64,000 bases of DNA from Septoria linicola (GCA_024114885.1 CP099421.1:2480001-2544000), one strand, 5' to 3'. Shown: positions 39,900-52,089, counted from the stretch's first letter. Numbers and translations are program-made. The notes: generated from the letters alone by a model not told the origin.

Positions 39900-41017
39900 A
39901 TGGAGAACGACACAATTCATATCAATCGCGTGCGAGCCTTGATACATAAGCAATTTGTACCAATGTACACCTTCGAATCTGGAAGGACTGATTACTCAAT
40001 ACCTGATGCAAGTCCCTCGGAAAGCTTGCAATTGTTTCATATTTTCCACAGTGTATTCGAGGAAATTGCTATGGTACCTGCAGCCACATTGCGTTGGCAG
40101 CTTCATGCTGCAGTTTCTGGTAAGATGCAAAGTCTGATATACCCTTTGTGGAAGTGCTGACAGCCTGAGATCCTTCTGCAACTAAGCTTGGCAGATCGTT
40201 TGCTGATAGCAGTCACGCGAATCAGCAATCTGACACCACTTCCGAGAACACTCTTGAATGCTTGACCTCACGAGAGAAGTCCAATTGCGTCAAGCCACCA
40301 AGCTCAGATGACTTGAAGACAAGAAATCAGGCCCTGGAAAGATCACACAAGAGCTTGTGTCGAGTGAAGGAGTCCCTGAACCGGTCGACAGCAACTGCTC
40401 TACAAAACCTGTTTCCCTTCAGTGCAATACCGTACTATGCAAAGCTGACCTTTCCAGCTATCCATCGACCCTCAACGCTGGACAAGCTGAGCGCCGGGTT
40501 CCACAGTATCAAGCTCCAGCTGGAGCGCAAGCGCAAATTCGCGTCACTTAGAGCCTCGATTGCTGCATCCGAGGGTAGCGCAGAAGCGGCACTGAAGAAG
40601 AGGAAAAAGGCCGCTTCCCTGTTCAAAGTTGTGAGAAAGGCCATACCGCACGATAAACAATGGGAAGGCATAGCACCGCTCCGAAGGCCAGAGTTTACGA
40701 CGGAGTGGTACAGTAATATTACGACACCGGCAGAGTGGGCAAAACACACTAATAAGAAGAGACAAGCGCTGTCCCACATTGGGTATATCCACGAAACTGA
40801 TGCTGGTCAGATGCATTCTACAGGGTCATGCTATTGGGGTATGAGCGGATCATATCCCTTCGAGGAACTCGGGAAAACATCAAAATCGTCCGAGTGCTGG
40901 TCGTATAAAGAGTCGGCTGCCGGGGTGTACAGCGCTGCATTCAGCAACAAGTCCGTGGCATGTACCAGGTGCAGACTTATCGATAGAGAATGCCAACTGA
41001 CGCAGCTGGCCAATTGA
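39900..41017 (+). CDS. Orphan hypothetical protein, exon structure uncertain
   Basis: Two open blocks, 39900-40160 (ATG at 39900) and 40178-41017, are in different frames. A good donor (GTAAGATGC at about 40121) and acceptor (TTGGCAG near 40195) lie between them but do not join in phase, so the true junction is unresolved. Block 2 has a basic helical region (LQLERKRKFASLRASIAA, AALKKRKKAASLFK), a Trp/Tyr-rich middle and a CTRCRLIDREC motif near the end. No family recognised, no signal peptide. Possibly lineage-specific. Confidence 0.35.
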
Positions 41018-41132
41018 AAGCATAGGGCAGAGGCTGAGAAGCTGCTCGAGGCGACTTGATGCATGCCGAGAGACCCGAGACGAGAGAGCGCGCAGGAAAG
41101 GGTGCAGATGTTGCCATAGAAGAGAACAGCCC

Positions 41133-42340
41133 TCAGTAAGTCTTCTCAAACACTCTCTTCGCCAACCCAGCAAAGTTCAACTTCTCATTCTCATCCGCAA
41201 TCTCCCACAAATTCGGCTGTGTGAACACAGCAAGCGTGTTTCTCGCAATCTGCTTCTCCTTGCCATCTTCACCCACGACACCAGCAGGCCCTCTCACAAA
41301 GTGCGGCACAGCCCGGAACTTGCCTCTGGTGATGAGCTGCAGCGCCTCGCCAGTCTGGAAAGCCAAACAGTCCCGCGGTATATTCACTTGCGTCGTACGC
41401 CCTGCGCGATCCTTGATCCACAGGCCAGCTTTAGGATCTGGATGGCGTTCAAGTTCGGGCAGGTCTGAAAGTAGGCCGTCTTCATCTCTCTTTGCGTCTC
41501 CTGCATTCAGTGAGTATGCCGATTCGTCGATGAACATGTTACTGGTCAGACCGGTCAGAGCACCAAGATCTGAGTGCGTGCCACACCAATCATCGTCGCC
41601 CTTCTCTTCTGCACCAGGAGCTTTCGCCGGAGGAGGAAAGTAGTGCAATAGTCTTGCTTTCGTGCTCACACTTCCTCGGACAATGTTCTCCAGCGTGCCT
41701 TGTTGGTAGCCTTCGAGCTTGGCAGCACCATATCGATCGCAACTTCGTGCCACAAGACCAGCTACATCGACCATGAGTCTGCAGAGCTTCTCGAAGATGT
41801 CCTCGAAACCTGGCAGGATGTCTTCACTTGGCCACACGTTCGGACTAGTCATGTCGGGAATATGTGGAAACAGCTCTCGTGCCTTGGCTTCTGGCTTGCC
41901 ATCTGCCGAGTGGATTGGTTGAACGTAGTATGAGCCCTTGAATGTGTCAAATTGCCCATTGTCGAGCTTCTCCTTGCCGCATGACCAGCCGACGTTATAA
42001 CGTGCTTCAGGAATCTCGACCTTCGCTACAATATAGTATCAGCGCGTGCAAGTCAGCGGTACAATAGCCTCACTAAAACTCGAGGGAATTTAGTCGAAGT
42101 ACGATATAAGGATAATGACTTACCCAGCTCTTCCCTTGGCAAATTCGCCAAATAACTCGCATAACTCAAAACTTTTCTCCTCATTCCCACGAAGTCTCCG
42201 GGTAGATCCCTCACAACAATAATTCCCAGACTCTCTGGTCCAAAAGCTTGCTCAAGCGTTTCCAGCGAGACAGAGCCATCTTTAAGTTCTTGTAGCGAAA
42301 CGGAAATTGCTGGCGGGCGGGATTCTGGTATGGAGCCCAT
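41133..42340 (-). CDS. 2-oxoglutarate/Fe(II)-dependent oxygenase (isopenicillin N synthase-like)
   Basis: Exons 42124-42340 and 41133-42025 (98-nt intron, donor GTAAGT) give 369 aa. The iron-binding facial triad is visible: HSD in WCGTHSDLGALTGL near residue 220 and the distal His in VPHFVRG near 312. An Arg (ARNTLAVF) about 15-20 residues later can bind 2-oxoglutarate. The N-terminal part has the DIOX_N pattern (GIIVVRDLPGDF). A 20-residue Asp/Glu-rich insert sits after the HSD strand. Such enzymes hydroxylate or cyclise small molecules; without a neighbouring pathway the substrate is open. Start ATG at 42340 in MGSIPESRPP. Confidence 0.9.
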
Positions 42341-42816
42341 TCTGATATTTCAGCTTGATTGAAGAGGGGGCAAACTGAATGGTAATGATAATAACGCTAG
42401 TATCAAGATTGAGGAAGAAGTGAAAGGCGTGTAGGAAAGATTTAGGCTGAGTAGATAGCCAAGACATGAGCTTGATCTGGGCGTTTAGTTCTTGCCTCGC
42501 ACTTCGCCGCACCTTCCTATTCGGTACGCAGTCGTATAGGCGAGCAGAGAAACACACCGCGAGGAGAACAGCACGACATTTCGATAATTCCATCAACCGA
42601 TTGAAAGTCGAGGGCTCTATCCACTGACTAATTTGTGGCCTCGAGGGATCAGCCGTAACACTAAATTCAGCCTTCTCGAGGCATCCCAGCCTCTTTCGGC
42701 ATTGGAGGGTGCTTTTTCACCAAAACACCTTCGCTAAGTTTCCAGTACCCATAGTATTACCATATTTTAAACCCAAACGCAACGCTATGACGGACGATCT
42801 CCCATCAGATGCGAGC
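42341..42816. other. Intergenic, nothing recognised
   Basis: 5' flank of the oxygenase gene and 3' flank of sconB. Confidence 0.5.
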
Positions 42817-45240
42817 TCAGTCTACGCTGTACTGCTCGTCACCAAAGCAAAGCATCCTCACTTCGCAATCTTCACTTCCACTCGCCACGCGACTGTCGCT
42901 CAGCCACGAGCAGGTCACAGGACCTTGATGCCCAGTAAATGTTCGTTCACACTTGCCCGTGCGAGGATCCCAGACCTTCATCATCCTATCTTCACTACCA
43001 GAGATCAACCTTAAATGATCAGCGGACAGGGCCCAAATGCCCTCAACATGGCCGAAGAACGTGCGAACACAGGCCTGAGCTCGTGGGGTGTGCGAGTTGG
43101 TAAGAGGATCGGTGGGAAGAATGTCGAAGCCAGAGGCATTCAGTTCCGGGGTGATCTCCCTTCCAGGCTTCGTGCTCTTGAAGTGAGTATCCCACAGACG
43201 AATCGTCGAGTCTAAGGCACCTGTAATCATGTAACGTGGTGGCGCAGGTCTGTCTGCGTCGCGTGGCCAGAAAGGATCCGAGTCGTTGGTACTGTTGTTG
43301 ATGTGCTCTCGATGGGACGCGGCAACGTTAACGGAGCTCACGCTACTAGCATCATCGTCCTTCTCGTTGGGAGTGAACACGATGTCATCGAGATTGAACT
43401 CTGGAGGCATTGGCACAACTTGTTGTACTTGACCTACATGGCCAGTAAACTCGCGGATGCACTCGTGAGTATCAAGATCCCACAAGCGGATAGTGAGGTC
43501 GTCGGATGCAGAGAAGAGCGTTCGAGAGGCGTCGTCAATCTTGACGCTGTTGACCCAGTCTTGGTGTCCGCGAAGCGAGAATGTCTGCCCGTTCACATAG
43601 TCCCATACACGGATCGTGCGGTCTCGCGACCCTGAAGCCATGTAGCGTGGTGTAAAATTGACAGTAATGACACCGTCATTGTGTGGCTGAAAGGTCCGCA
43701 GAAGCTGTCCGGTCCTCCAGTTCCAAAGCTTTACTGTGGAGTCCAGACTGCCAGTCACAAGCTTCTGGTCATTGAACTGCAGCGCACGAATGCCACTCGT
43801 GTGGCCTGTCAGAGTTCGTAGCTCCTCGCCAGTGTTGATGTCCCACACCTTCACCGTCGTATCATATGAACCTGTGATCAAGACATTATCATCGAACTGC
43901 AAGCACATAACACCGTTGGTGTGGCCTTTGAAGACTTTGGTAGAACAGCGTCCATACTTCCATGCTGTTCCGACCTTGAAGCGGTCCTTGTAGACATCCT
44001 TCCATGGCCGCTTGCGAGGCGCAAAGTACGCATCATTACCCTCGATGCCGACGAGGCCGCCCTCTTGCGAGGAAGTCGAGCAGTGTCGCTTTGCAAGCTC
44101 GGGTGACGCAATAGACGTTGCATCAATCGAACGCTTCGTGCCACGACTGCTACTTGCCTCTCCGTCTAGCATCTCTGGCGGGTTGATCGCCAATGCCCGC
44201 ACCTCGTCTGGGATTGGTGTGATGTCAGGCGACCACTGATTCAGTCCTCGTCCTGTCGCTCGCAACTGTATCTGTCTCTTCTCGATTCTCAGTCTCTTCC
44301 TCTCCAGCAAAGGCAATCCCCATCCACATTTGGTGCACTTCCTATCAATGTGCTGCTCGCACATCTTGTGCCACACGACGTCGTCATCTGCGAGGCTCCT
44401 CCAACGCTGGCTAACTTGGGCGGCTTTACAGAGCGAAGTTGTGTCAAGGTAGCACAAGATCTTGAAGCCGAGCTCAGGCGGAAGTGCAGAGAGGAAATCG
44501 ATCTTGATCAGATCGCGTATGTTGGCCGAGATGAATGACAGTTGTGGGAAGCAACATTGAGCAAGAATGCCCTGCAGCATGAGGTTGCGGTGCTTGGCAG
44601 GTGCAGCAGAGAAGGAGGACCACACCTGAGAGATGACTTGCTGGTCCATTTGCGGCAGTCCAGACAGTTCGTCCTGCAGCTGCTCCATGGACGTCTCGTT
44701 TGCCTGACGGCGGCACTTAAGGTCGGGGCGGTGACGATAGCAGAATTTGGTGTTGGGTCGCTGGTCGTCAGAGTCGTGGTGGTGAGAGTGGTGATCCTTG
44801 TGGGAGTGGTGTGTGTTGCTGCTGTCACCAGTGGGATTGTAGGAGGTAGGAATGTGCTCGTGAAGAAAGGTGGAGAGGTTCATGTCGGCGTGTTTAGTGT
44901 GTGGCGTGGTGTGTTGCAATGCCTCCCGCTTCAAAGTGCTGCTGCTACTCCGGTCATGGTGCAGGTCGTGATTACTGGCGTAGAGCTCACCATGTCCGTG
45001 CTCAGACTGGTGTGATGAGAGGGAAAAGTGTTCGTGATTGCGGTGGTCGTCCGGACAGGAGGCGCTCGGACTGCCGATGTCGTCGTTGTCGTCGTTCTCG
45101 TCGTCTCCGGGCGTGGGCTGCTGCACCGCAGAAGACCGGCCAGCAGCGCTGTTATGATTCGAGCGGTGCAGATGGATGTGGTGATCCATGGTGAAATCCG
45201 GCCGGTCGGGCACGACAGCGTTGGATGACGCTTGAGCCAT
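42817..45240 (-). CDS. sconB: F-box/WD40 SCF subunit of sulfur metabolite repression (sconB/Met30)
   Basis: Intronless, 807 aa. The N-terminal 150 residues are His/Ser/Asp-rich low complexity. KFCYRHRPDLKCRRQANETSMEQLQ near 168-192 is diagnostic of the SconB/Scon-2/Met30 family. The F-box (FLSALPPELGFKILCYLDTTSLCKAAQVSQRWRSLA) spans about 250-297. Seven WD40 repeats run from about 435 to 805 with repeated TGSYDTTVKVWD-type units. Repeats 5 and 6 are separated by a long insert. As SCF substrate receptor it directs the sulfur bZIP activator (Met4/MetR/Cys-3) for ubiquitination when sulfur is plentiful. Longer than the roughly 650-700 aa usual in Aspergillus, mainly from the N-terminal tail. Confidence 0.94.
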   Translation of the reverse strand: MAQASSNAVVPDRPDFTMDHHIHLHRSNHNSAAGRSSAVQQPTPGDDENDDNDDIGSPSASCPDDHRNHEHFSLSSHQSEHGHGELYASNHDLHHDRSSSSTLKREALQHTTPHTKHADMNLSTFLHEHIPTSYNPTGDSSNTHHSHKDHHSHHHDSDDQRPNTKFCYRHRPDLKCRRQANETSMEQLQDELSGLPQMDQQVISQVWSSFSAAPAKHRNLMLQGILAQCCFPQLSFISANIRDLIKIDFLSALPPELGFKILCYLDTTSLCKAAQVSQRWRSLADDDVVWHKMCEQHIDRKCTKCGWGLPLLERKRLRIEKRQIQLRATGRGLNQWSPDITPIPDEVRALAINPPEMLDGEASSSRGTKRSIDATSIASPELAKRHCSTSSQEGGLVGIEGNDAYFAPRKRPWKDVYKDRFKVGTAWKYGRCSTKVFKGHTNGVMCLQFDDNVLITGSYDTTVKVWDINTGEELRTLTGHTSGIRALQFNDQKLVTGSLDSTVKLWNWRTGQLLRTFQPHNDGVITVNFTPRYMASGSRDRTIRVWDYVNGQTFSLRGHQDWVNSVKIDDASRTLFSASDDLTIRLWDLDTHECIREFTGHVGQVQQVVPMPPEFNLDDIVFTPNEKDDDASSVSSVNVAASHREHINNSTNDSDPFWPRDADRPAPPRYMITGALDSTIRLWDTHFKSTKPGREITPELNASGFDILPTDPLTNSHTPRAQACVRTFFGHVEGIWALSADHLRLISGSEDRMMKVWDPRTGKCERTFTGHQGPVTCSWLSDSRVASGSEDCEVRMLCFGDEQYSVD

Positions 45241-46051
45241 GCCAGGAGGCGCGATGATGTGCGATGGGGTCTCTCATCCGACCGCTTCCTCGTGCTATGT
45301 TTCTCGTTTGTGTCGGTCGATATCGTTATCTGTGGTCGAGCGCAATCCGGATCGGCTTCGTACGGCTGCTTTTTGCCGCTCCTAGCTGAGATGCGCAGTC
45401 TTGTTACAACAAAGAACTGTCGCGCGGTATGTGTACGGTGACAGGCAAACAGTCGTCGTCCCTGTATGGGTGGCCAATTGTCTGGGTCGTGTGTAGGGAT
45501 GTCCGCCGTCTCACAAAATGGTGCGAGCTGCACTTGCGATGAGGTGACCGCTGGCGTGCCGTGTTCGTCGCTCTGGCCCGTACAACCACATGTCCGCTTA
45601 GTTCTATTGGACGACGGCTGTTTTCACTCTTACGGCTCCAGGTTTTGACTCTCACGCAATCGTCGTCAGGTCAAGGAAAATCTCAGCAAATTTCTCTGCT
45701 TGCCTGCTGTTCAAGTCCACTCAGGTGGGAATTGGGTGAGACATCTGCATGGTCTGCACTCTCACAATGAGCAGTTGGCAATGCAATGCCGAAGCAGCAG
45801 CGTCTGTTTCTGCGGAGAGCAGCGCAGCAGAATCGCCTTAGTCATACGATCCCTGCAGCGTGGCAAGCTCCATCTTGCATGTGCTCAGAAAGGCTGAAAC
45901 CAACAGCAGCCAACATCACATTCATCACATCATTATGTTGGGACAAAGCATGTTCTTTACATGACAGACTTTCATCGGGGTCGCTCGATTTTGCCATACT
46001 GATGAAGAGTCGAGACGTGGCTGAGCGGGCAGAGGAGACGGTGTCAGCAAC
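45241..46051. other. Divergent intergenic region shared by sconB and ATG17
   Basis: 811 bp between two divergent starts; it must hold both promoters. No other gene seen. Confidence 0.55.
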
Positions 46052-47584
46052 ATGAGCACCTCATCCTCATCAGCCGAATTATCTGCGTCGCCATCACCGT
46101 CCCCGCCCCGTTCGCCTACTATCAAACAGACGCCGGCCTTGCAGGATTTGATAGTGCACTTCGTAGATGCCAAAAGTTCTCTTAGCGCCACCAGCCATGT
46201 CTATCGCGCTAATGAGCTCGTCACGAGTTCGAGGTCACTCATAGAAGAGATCGCTATCCTCAACGCCAAGAATACATTTGTAAGACGAGGGCTGGACAAG
46301 CAAGTCGAGACTCTGGCTGCCATCAGAGAGGCGCTGGTCGAGGATGGCAACAAAGTGTCTGACGAGTTCGACCTTACCATTGCCGAGCTCGACAGAGCTC
46401 ATGCCAGGCTAGACAAGACTTTGAGTCAGCTCAAGAAGACTATTGTATCTGGCAGGTATCCTCTTTCCCGCCAGCGAACCAACGACACTGTAACAGATGC
46501 ATCTCAAACTGTGGTCGACGATGAAAATAAGACTCTGTACGACTTCATTGACGAGGACAACCATGAGACAATCCTCTCCAACCTCCGTGCCCTGATCGAC
46601 CAGTACAATGATGCCCGTGGTGATCTGAACGACTATCTCGCCAAATTTGAAGGATCACTGCAATCAGTCAATGATAGACTGACAGAAGATGCAGAGGGCG
46701 GTCTGACACTCACGCCAGATAAGCCCACAATCTACGATGACACGCCTCCTTCCATTCCGGACATCTTCCACGGCATGGAAGAACACGCGACAGAGATGGC
46801 TGGCCTGCTGGAAAACCTGGTGAATCATTACGATCTTTGCGTGACTGCTCTGAAACATACCGAGGGCGGAGGCGAGGCAGCAAAGGCAGCCACTGCAGAT
46901 ATGAAGGACGCCACGCCAGGCTCCGAAGAGAGCTTGTACGGCAAAACTGTGGCAGAACCCATTTCCGAGAACGACAGAACCAATATGCTACACGTTCTGG
47001 TCAAAGATTCACATGAAGTCGACGATGTAGTAGTTGAGATCCGTGATCGCGCAGGAGAGATGCAAGAGCAGTTCTCCCTCCTGAACAAGTACGCGAAGAA
47101 AGCTCGCTCACATAATCAGACCCTGAGACAAGTGCTTGCAACCATGCGCGAGATTCGCACCGCAATACCAGGTCACTTAGATGCCGCAAGTCGCTTTCGC
47201 GAAGAGTGGCAGAACATCAACGTCGACATCATCGCCAAAACCGAGGCACTCTCCGGACTAAGCGGCTTCTACGAGCAGTTCTTAGCCGGATACGGAAAGC
47301 TGCTACGAGAAGTCGAAAGGCGAAAAGTAAGCGAGTTGGCCATGAAAAAGATCGCAGATAAGGCGAGGAAGGATTTGGAAAGACTGTATGAGACGGATCG
47401 CCTGGCGAGGGAGGAGTTCATGGAGGACTTAGGAGAGTATCTGCCGCGAGACTTGGGCGCTTGGCATGGATTGGAAGAAGAGACTACGAGGTGGGAAGTT
47501 CGACCCGTGTTCAACGACGAAGATGACTATGGAGATCAGACGGGAGATGGGCAGGACCAGGCTAGATTGCTCGATGGCTCTTAG
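46052..47584 (+). CDS. ATG17: Autophagy scaffold protein Atg17
   Basis: Intronless, 510 aa, almost wholly helical and coiled coil as expected for the curved Atg17 dimer that organises the pre-autophagosomal site with Atg29-Atg31 and Atg13/Atg1. Family blocks: LQDLIVHFVDAKSSLSATSHVYRANELV near the N-terminus, LRRGL-type NTFVRRGLDKQ, TLYDFIDEDNHETILSNLRALIDQ in the middle, EMAGLLENLVNHYDLCVTALKHTEGG near 265, and a C-terminal FREEWQNINVDIIAKTEALSGLSGFYEQFLAGYGKLLREVERR. Length is typical of Pezizomycotina. The ATG lies in a clean context (AACATGAGC). Confidence 0.93.
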   Translation: MSTSSSSAELSASPSPSPPRSPTIKQTPALQDLIVHFVDAKSSLSATSHVYRANELVTSSRSLIEEIAILNAKNTFVRRGLDKQVETLAAIREALVEDGNKVSDEFDLTIAELDRAHARLDKTLSQLKKTIVSGRYPLSRQRTNDTVTDASQTVVDDENKTLYDFIDEDNHETILSNLRALIDQYNDARGDLNDYLAKFEGSLQSVNDRLTEDAEGGLTLTPDKPTIYDDTPPSIPDIFHGMEEHATEMAGLLENLVNHYDLCVTALKHTEGGGEAAKAATADMKDATPGSEESLYGKTVAEPISENDRTNMLHVLVKDSHEVDDVVVEIRDRAGEMQEQFSLLNKYAKKARSHNQTLRQVLATMREIRTAIPGHLDAASRFREEWQNINVDIIAKTEALSGLSGFYEQFLAGYGKLLREVERRKVSELAMKKIADKARKDLERLYETDRLAREEFMEDLGEYLPRDLGAWHGLEEETTRWEVRPVFNDEDDYGDQTGDGQDQARLLDGS

Positions 47585-48961
47585 GTATCGTGGTGAAACG
47601 CGCTGCCACGCACCGTCCGGTCAATCTCAATGCTGACACAGCTCGGCACCATCCTTCTCCGCAAGGCATGTTTGCTCTCCACCCTCGCCATACTGTCCTC
47701 GAGCTGGATGCTCAATCGTTGATATATTTATGAATGATTTATAGCTAATATTGGCCGTGCCCACCAATGCACCCTCCTATCAGATCCGTAGAGTAGAACG
47801 CTCTCGAGAAGGACGTCCAACTGACTGTCCACGTGCAGACCTACTGACAAGCGGGCTTCTTCTCCTTCAACGCCATCAAACACATAATAGGAGATGACCA
47901 ATTATGACAATCTATGAGCAGTCATAAAACTCGCCAGTCAGTATGGAGTCGAACGCACGCCGCTCGTGCTAGTCGCCAGGCGATCATCAGCTCGAATGCA
48001 TTCCACAGCGTAGAATGCTGCCAGACTGACTATTAACAGTAAAAGCTTCATTTCCGCTCAGGTATTGGTATAACAGCTGCAGTACAGACACATCTATATG
48101 CACCATCTTTCGACGCTCTCTCTCGGATTCTTCAAATCCACTTCGTATCTTCACCCACAGACAACTGACCTGTCGTCCATGCTTGTGCTGTCAAAAACTG
48201 CAAGCCGTCTACTGTCCGTCCAGATAGTACGTGGTGCTCGGAGAGCGTAGAGGAGTATTCTGCATTGCCTTGCCTGGTTGCTTCTGCTGCATTCGATGAT
48301 ACAGTTGTGATAATATTCGCCTTTCAGCCCAAACTTTCCAAGAAACCCCGCCCATGGGGTATCGCAACCCGAATCTGACTCAAGATGATCCTCCCTCTCT
48401 CGCTCGCTCTCACGCCCATTTTGATATGCGGTACATTGTGCTCCGCACGCTCGTCCGTCCATGATTTCGCAGTTGTGACAAAGGAAACGATAAACGTAAA
48501 TGCAATCTGCCTGATATGCATCGCCATAACGCAGTACTCGATCTGTAAAGTGCGGGTTTCAACCGCGAAGGAAAATGCACCAGACACCATTCCGTTTGCT
48601 ACTTTCACAAAGCTAAAGGTCTCTTCGAGGGGTATGATAACGTTCTCATTTTGCGGAATCGCTGGGCCCAGGCCGATGTTTTTCTGTCGGCGAGCGCAAT
48701 CCGACTATGCTGCTGTACATTGTAGTATGTCGTACGATACTGTCAAGAAGTGGTCGTCATCTGTTGCTGACCTGTCTCTCCTTAAGCCCGCTGAGGTGAT
48801 CTGGTAACACATTATCTAGATGAGCAATTCTTGCCGCGTCGTGTATAGAAGTCAAAAGGGTATCTGAGCCGGCGGTTCCATGCAGGCGAGGTGGCCACCA
48901 GTTTCCATCGTACATAGCTCGAATGGCTGGTGGCGAGGATATTGTTTGATCATGAAGTGGT
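47585..48961. other. Convergent intergenic region
   Basis: 3' ends of ATG17 (+) and the PSR1-like gene (-). A 140-codon plus-strand frame at 48385-48807 begins with a hydrophobic stretch but shows no family; see rejected items. Confidence 0.45.
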
Positions 48962-50819
48962 TCACAATGCGACGTCAAGCACCAGGCTGACATCTGATAC
49001 TTGCTCGCCAGCAAGGTCCTCGAGCACTGGGATCAGATCCAACAGCTCGTTGTCATGCGCATCACTGAACCAACTACTGATTGGCACAGCATGTTGTGGA
49101 TGGAATATGTAGCTCGTAGGCGAGTTGTCGATGATAATGGTCTCCTTGAGGTCACGCCCAACTTGACTTAGATCCTTGACATAGTTTCCCTGGTGGTTGT
49201 AGCAGCTTTCGCGGAAGAGGCGGTGGTGTACGACATTGTGTATGTCGAGCTGATCCAGAAGTGGGTCCCCGTACTTGGAGACCGAAGCTGTGAATACCAC
49301 AACTTCGTAGATCTCTCCCACTCTCTTCATGAATGCATCAACGCCAGGTCGCTTTATGACATACACGTTGTGGTATTGCCCTTCGATCTCCACGGGAATT
49401 GTGAAGTCTGCTTGGTGAAGGATCTGCGAGATCTGTTAGCGAAGAGTATGAAAGGCCATGAGTGGCAAGCATACCTTGAAACTGCTGTGCACTAAAGTCT
49501 CATCGAGATCCAGGACCAGACACTTCCGTCCCTTGTGCTCAGGGCGAGTAGGCGGTAGCAGCCATTTAGATGTGCCTTCTGGCGTAGAAACCATGGAGGT
49601 GGCCTGACTAGGTGGATTTGCGTCGGAGGTGGGTGGGGGACCAGGTGGAGGCGGAAGCCCGGAAGCAGTCTGCACAGCTATTGTGTCGTCTTGATGGGCA
49701 TTTTGCATGTCTTCAAGCTCCTTTTGTGCCTCCTTCTCGGTGAGCACGTTAGAATCCTTCATTTCAATATCTTCATCACGTTGCTGCTGTTCGGCCGTGC
49801 GATCAAAGATGGGCTCATCTTCTTGCTGTGGCACTGTTGGTGTGGGGGCTTGCACCTGCACTGCTGGAGTAGGTAGAGGTGCCAGAAGTGCACCACCGGT
49901 TACAATGGGCGGCACTCCAGTGGACGAAGTTTCTTGGGCTCTGGCTGATGTTTCTGTGACTGGAGTTGCGGTTGGCTGGCTGGATGTTGGTGCTACCGAG
50001 TTCTCGCCCAGTGCATCGCCGGTTCGCTGCTCCGTAACAGGAGCCGACGTTCGTGGCTCTGCATTTGAGCCATTGGCCAACGATTGCTGTGCAGCCTTCT
50101 CATCAATCAATTCTTTCGACTCGTCTGCACTGGTGTTTGCATTGCTGACAGATGTTTGGTTCGGTGCCGACGGTTGTGATTTCGCCTGGAGAGGCTTCGT
50201 TACTGGCTTCGCGGGCTGGGCTGCGTCTTGCGCGTCAACACCTGGCGTCTTGTCGGAAGAGGTACAGCACAAGAGGGCGAGCAGACCAGACTTCTTCTTT
50301 GGCTGAGACTCGTCGGCCAAGTTGGTTCTGCTGCCCACGCCAGGACGCGCGGATTTCTCGTTGGCAGAGTCGCCCCGTCGGCCTCGACGTCTGCTCCCAG
50401 CGCTCGTGTCTCGTTTCCTTCGGCCAAAGCTTCGCTTTGATTGTTGCCCGATGCTCTCCGTTCGGTCGGCAGAGGTTGTGGTTTGTTGGGATGGGCCCTG
50501 CGATGCTGCAGCGAGAGCGCCGGTGAGCGCTATATTCTCAGATCCTCTGCTGGTAGCAGCATCTTGCACACTATCGTCGGGTTTTAGTACATCATCAGTA
50601 GTCAGTGACATCTGGTGCACGTACGGCTGCGCAACTGTGGATTGGCCTGCTTCAGCACCGTTAGCCTCGTGTTAGATGCCACCTGTAGGGTGCGCGCGAC
50701 GTGGCCGCGCGGGCCACTTGACTTCACATGACATGCATGTGACAGCACGCAACCACCGCAGAAGTGAACGCACCTTGTCCTGATCCTCCCGGAACGGACT
50801 GGGCGCCCGGTTGACTCAT
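48962..50819 (-). CDS. PSR1: Psr1/Nem1-type CTD-like phosphatase, 3 exons
   Basis: Exons 50774-50819, 49475-50649 and 48962-49423 (introns 124 and 51 nt) give 560 aa with exact codon sums. The C-terminal 190 residues form an FCP1-homology/NIF phosphatase: CLVLDLDETLVHSS (catalytic DxDxT), VYVIKRPGVDAFMKRV, VVFTASVSKYGDPLLDQLD, HRLFRESCYNHQGNYVKDLSQ, and IIIDNSPTSYIFHP ending in DVSLVLDVAL. Residues 1-370 are disordered Ser/Thr/Ala/Pro with KKKSGLLALLCCTSS near 130, a basic stretch before a CC pair that could be palmitoylated, as in yeast Psr1 at the plasma membrane. Psr1 acts in the sodium/general stress response with Whi2 (yeast knowledge). Confidence 0.92.
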
Positions 50820-52089
50820 TGGAACGCTCGCTGTCACAGTCTGCTCATGTACGGAGGCGGTACGGTCGGTGCAGTGGAGGCGGAGGTGGACGGCGCGCTA
50901 CAACTACTGGCGGACTTGCGGAGAGCGCAAGCTAGTTGTCGCGCGAAGCGGAGCGGAGCCAGAAGCGAGTGTATATACGGCACTCAGTATACTGTCGGAC
51001 GGGAGTTCAGGTCGCCAACAGAGCAGCGCGAGGCAGGTTGAGATGTCGTCGAGGGCGGCTGTGCTGTGTGCTGTGCTGCTTTCGGAGCTGGAAATGCAGC
51101 GAGCGCGGAACGGTCGCAATTGCTGGTCGTCGCACTGGTTGCTAGGTGCGTTGGTACAGGTCGTCGAGCTTGGGCGGGCTGTTCACTTGCACTCTCGAGT
51201 CGCATGCAAGCACGCCTGGCAGCTTGGTATGATTGATGGATGGGTCACGACTGAGGTCTCGAGGAGCAAGCGATGCACAACGGCTGGGCTATGGGGTCAA
51301 TGCTCTAGTCATTTCATTTCGCTGCAGTAGCCGCACTGCCACAGCCAATAAGAGCAGACAGCCGCAATCGCATCCACTGTGTACGACCAACCGTTTTCCT
51401 CACCAGCCACGCATTGTCCTACACACAGAAAGTCTTGTTTCAATTCACTGCCTTGACCTGAGCAACACATGCCCTGTTTGCGTTCCTGCGCAGCCTGCAT
51501 AGAATCTGCTTTGGCCAGTGTCGCCAAACAGTCGCCACATCGAGAAGTCTAGGTTCAGCCGGCGTAGCGCTCGGGAGGCGGCTTCCTGCAGCTCAAAAAC
51601 CGGTTAGGGAACGTGCCCGATAGTCTTGTTGATCCGCAGAAATCCACCGCAACACGCCCGTCACTCCGTCACGGGCAGAGCGTATCCCGAAGCCGAGGGA
51701 TGGCTACTCCAAGCCTGAGAACAGCAAGCCATATGGGATGCTGGCACTCGAGTCAAGCGTGATGAAGTCATTTGCACATCTCAATTGGCGGAAAGCTTGG
51801 GATCGCAAAGGATGCACTTCACATGGGATGCTTGGTGATCCCTCGTGTTCAGCCAGCATGATGAAGCATGTTCTCATTCACATCTCACCCGCATCATTCT
51901 ATGGCACAGCGGCAAGATAGACAACCAAATGTTATGTCTCGCTGGCAGCAAGACAGTACCACAAGCAGTGGTGTGGCAGTGTACAGCGAGAAGTGTTCTT
52001 GGAGATCTCCCCAATATATCACTGTAGCATAGAATAAGCAGCCTGCCACATGCAGTGACGTTGTAACACATGCCTAACCACAGCGGTTC
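50820..52089. other. Intergenic, nothing recognised
   Basis: 5' flank of the PSR1-like gene and 3' flank of the flavoprotein gene. Short frames without domains. Confidence 0.5.

Noticed and set aside
48385..48807. 140-codon plus-strand frame starting with a hydrophobic signal-like stretch
   Set aside because: Looked like a secreted protein, but there is no family resemblance, no even cysteine spacing, and an equally long antisense frame exists; kept out without expression data.
49707..50306. 199-codon plus-strand frame rich in Cys/Ser/Val
   Set aside because: Antisense to the disordered N-terminal part of the PSR1-like gene.
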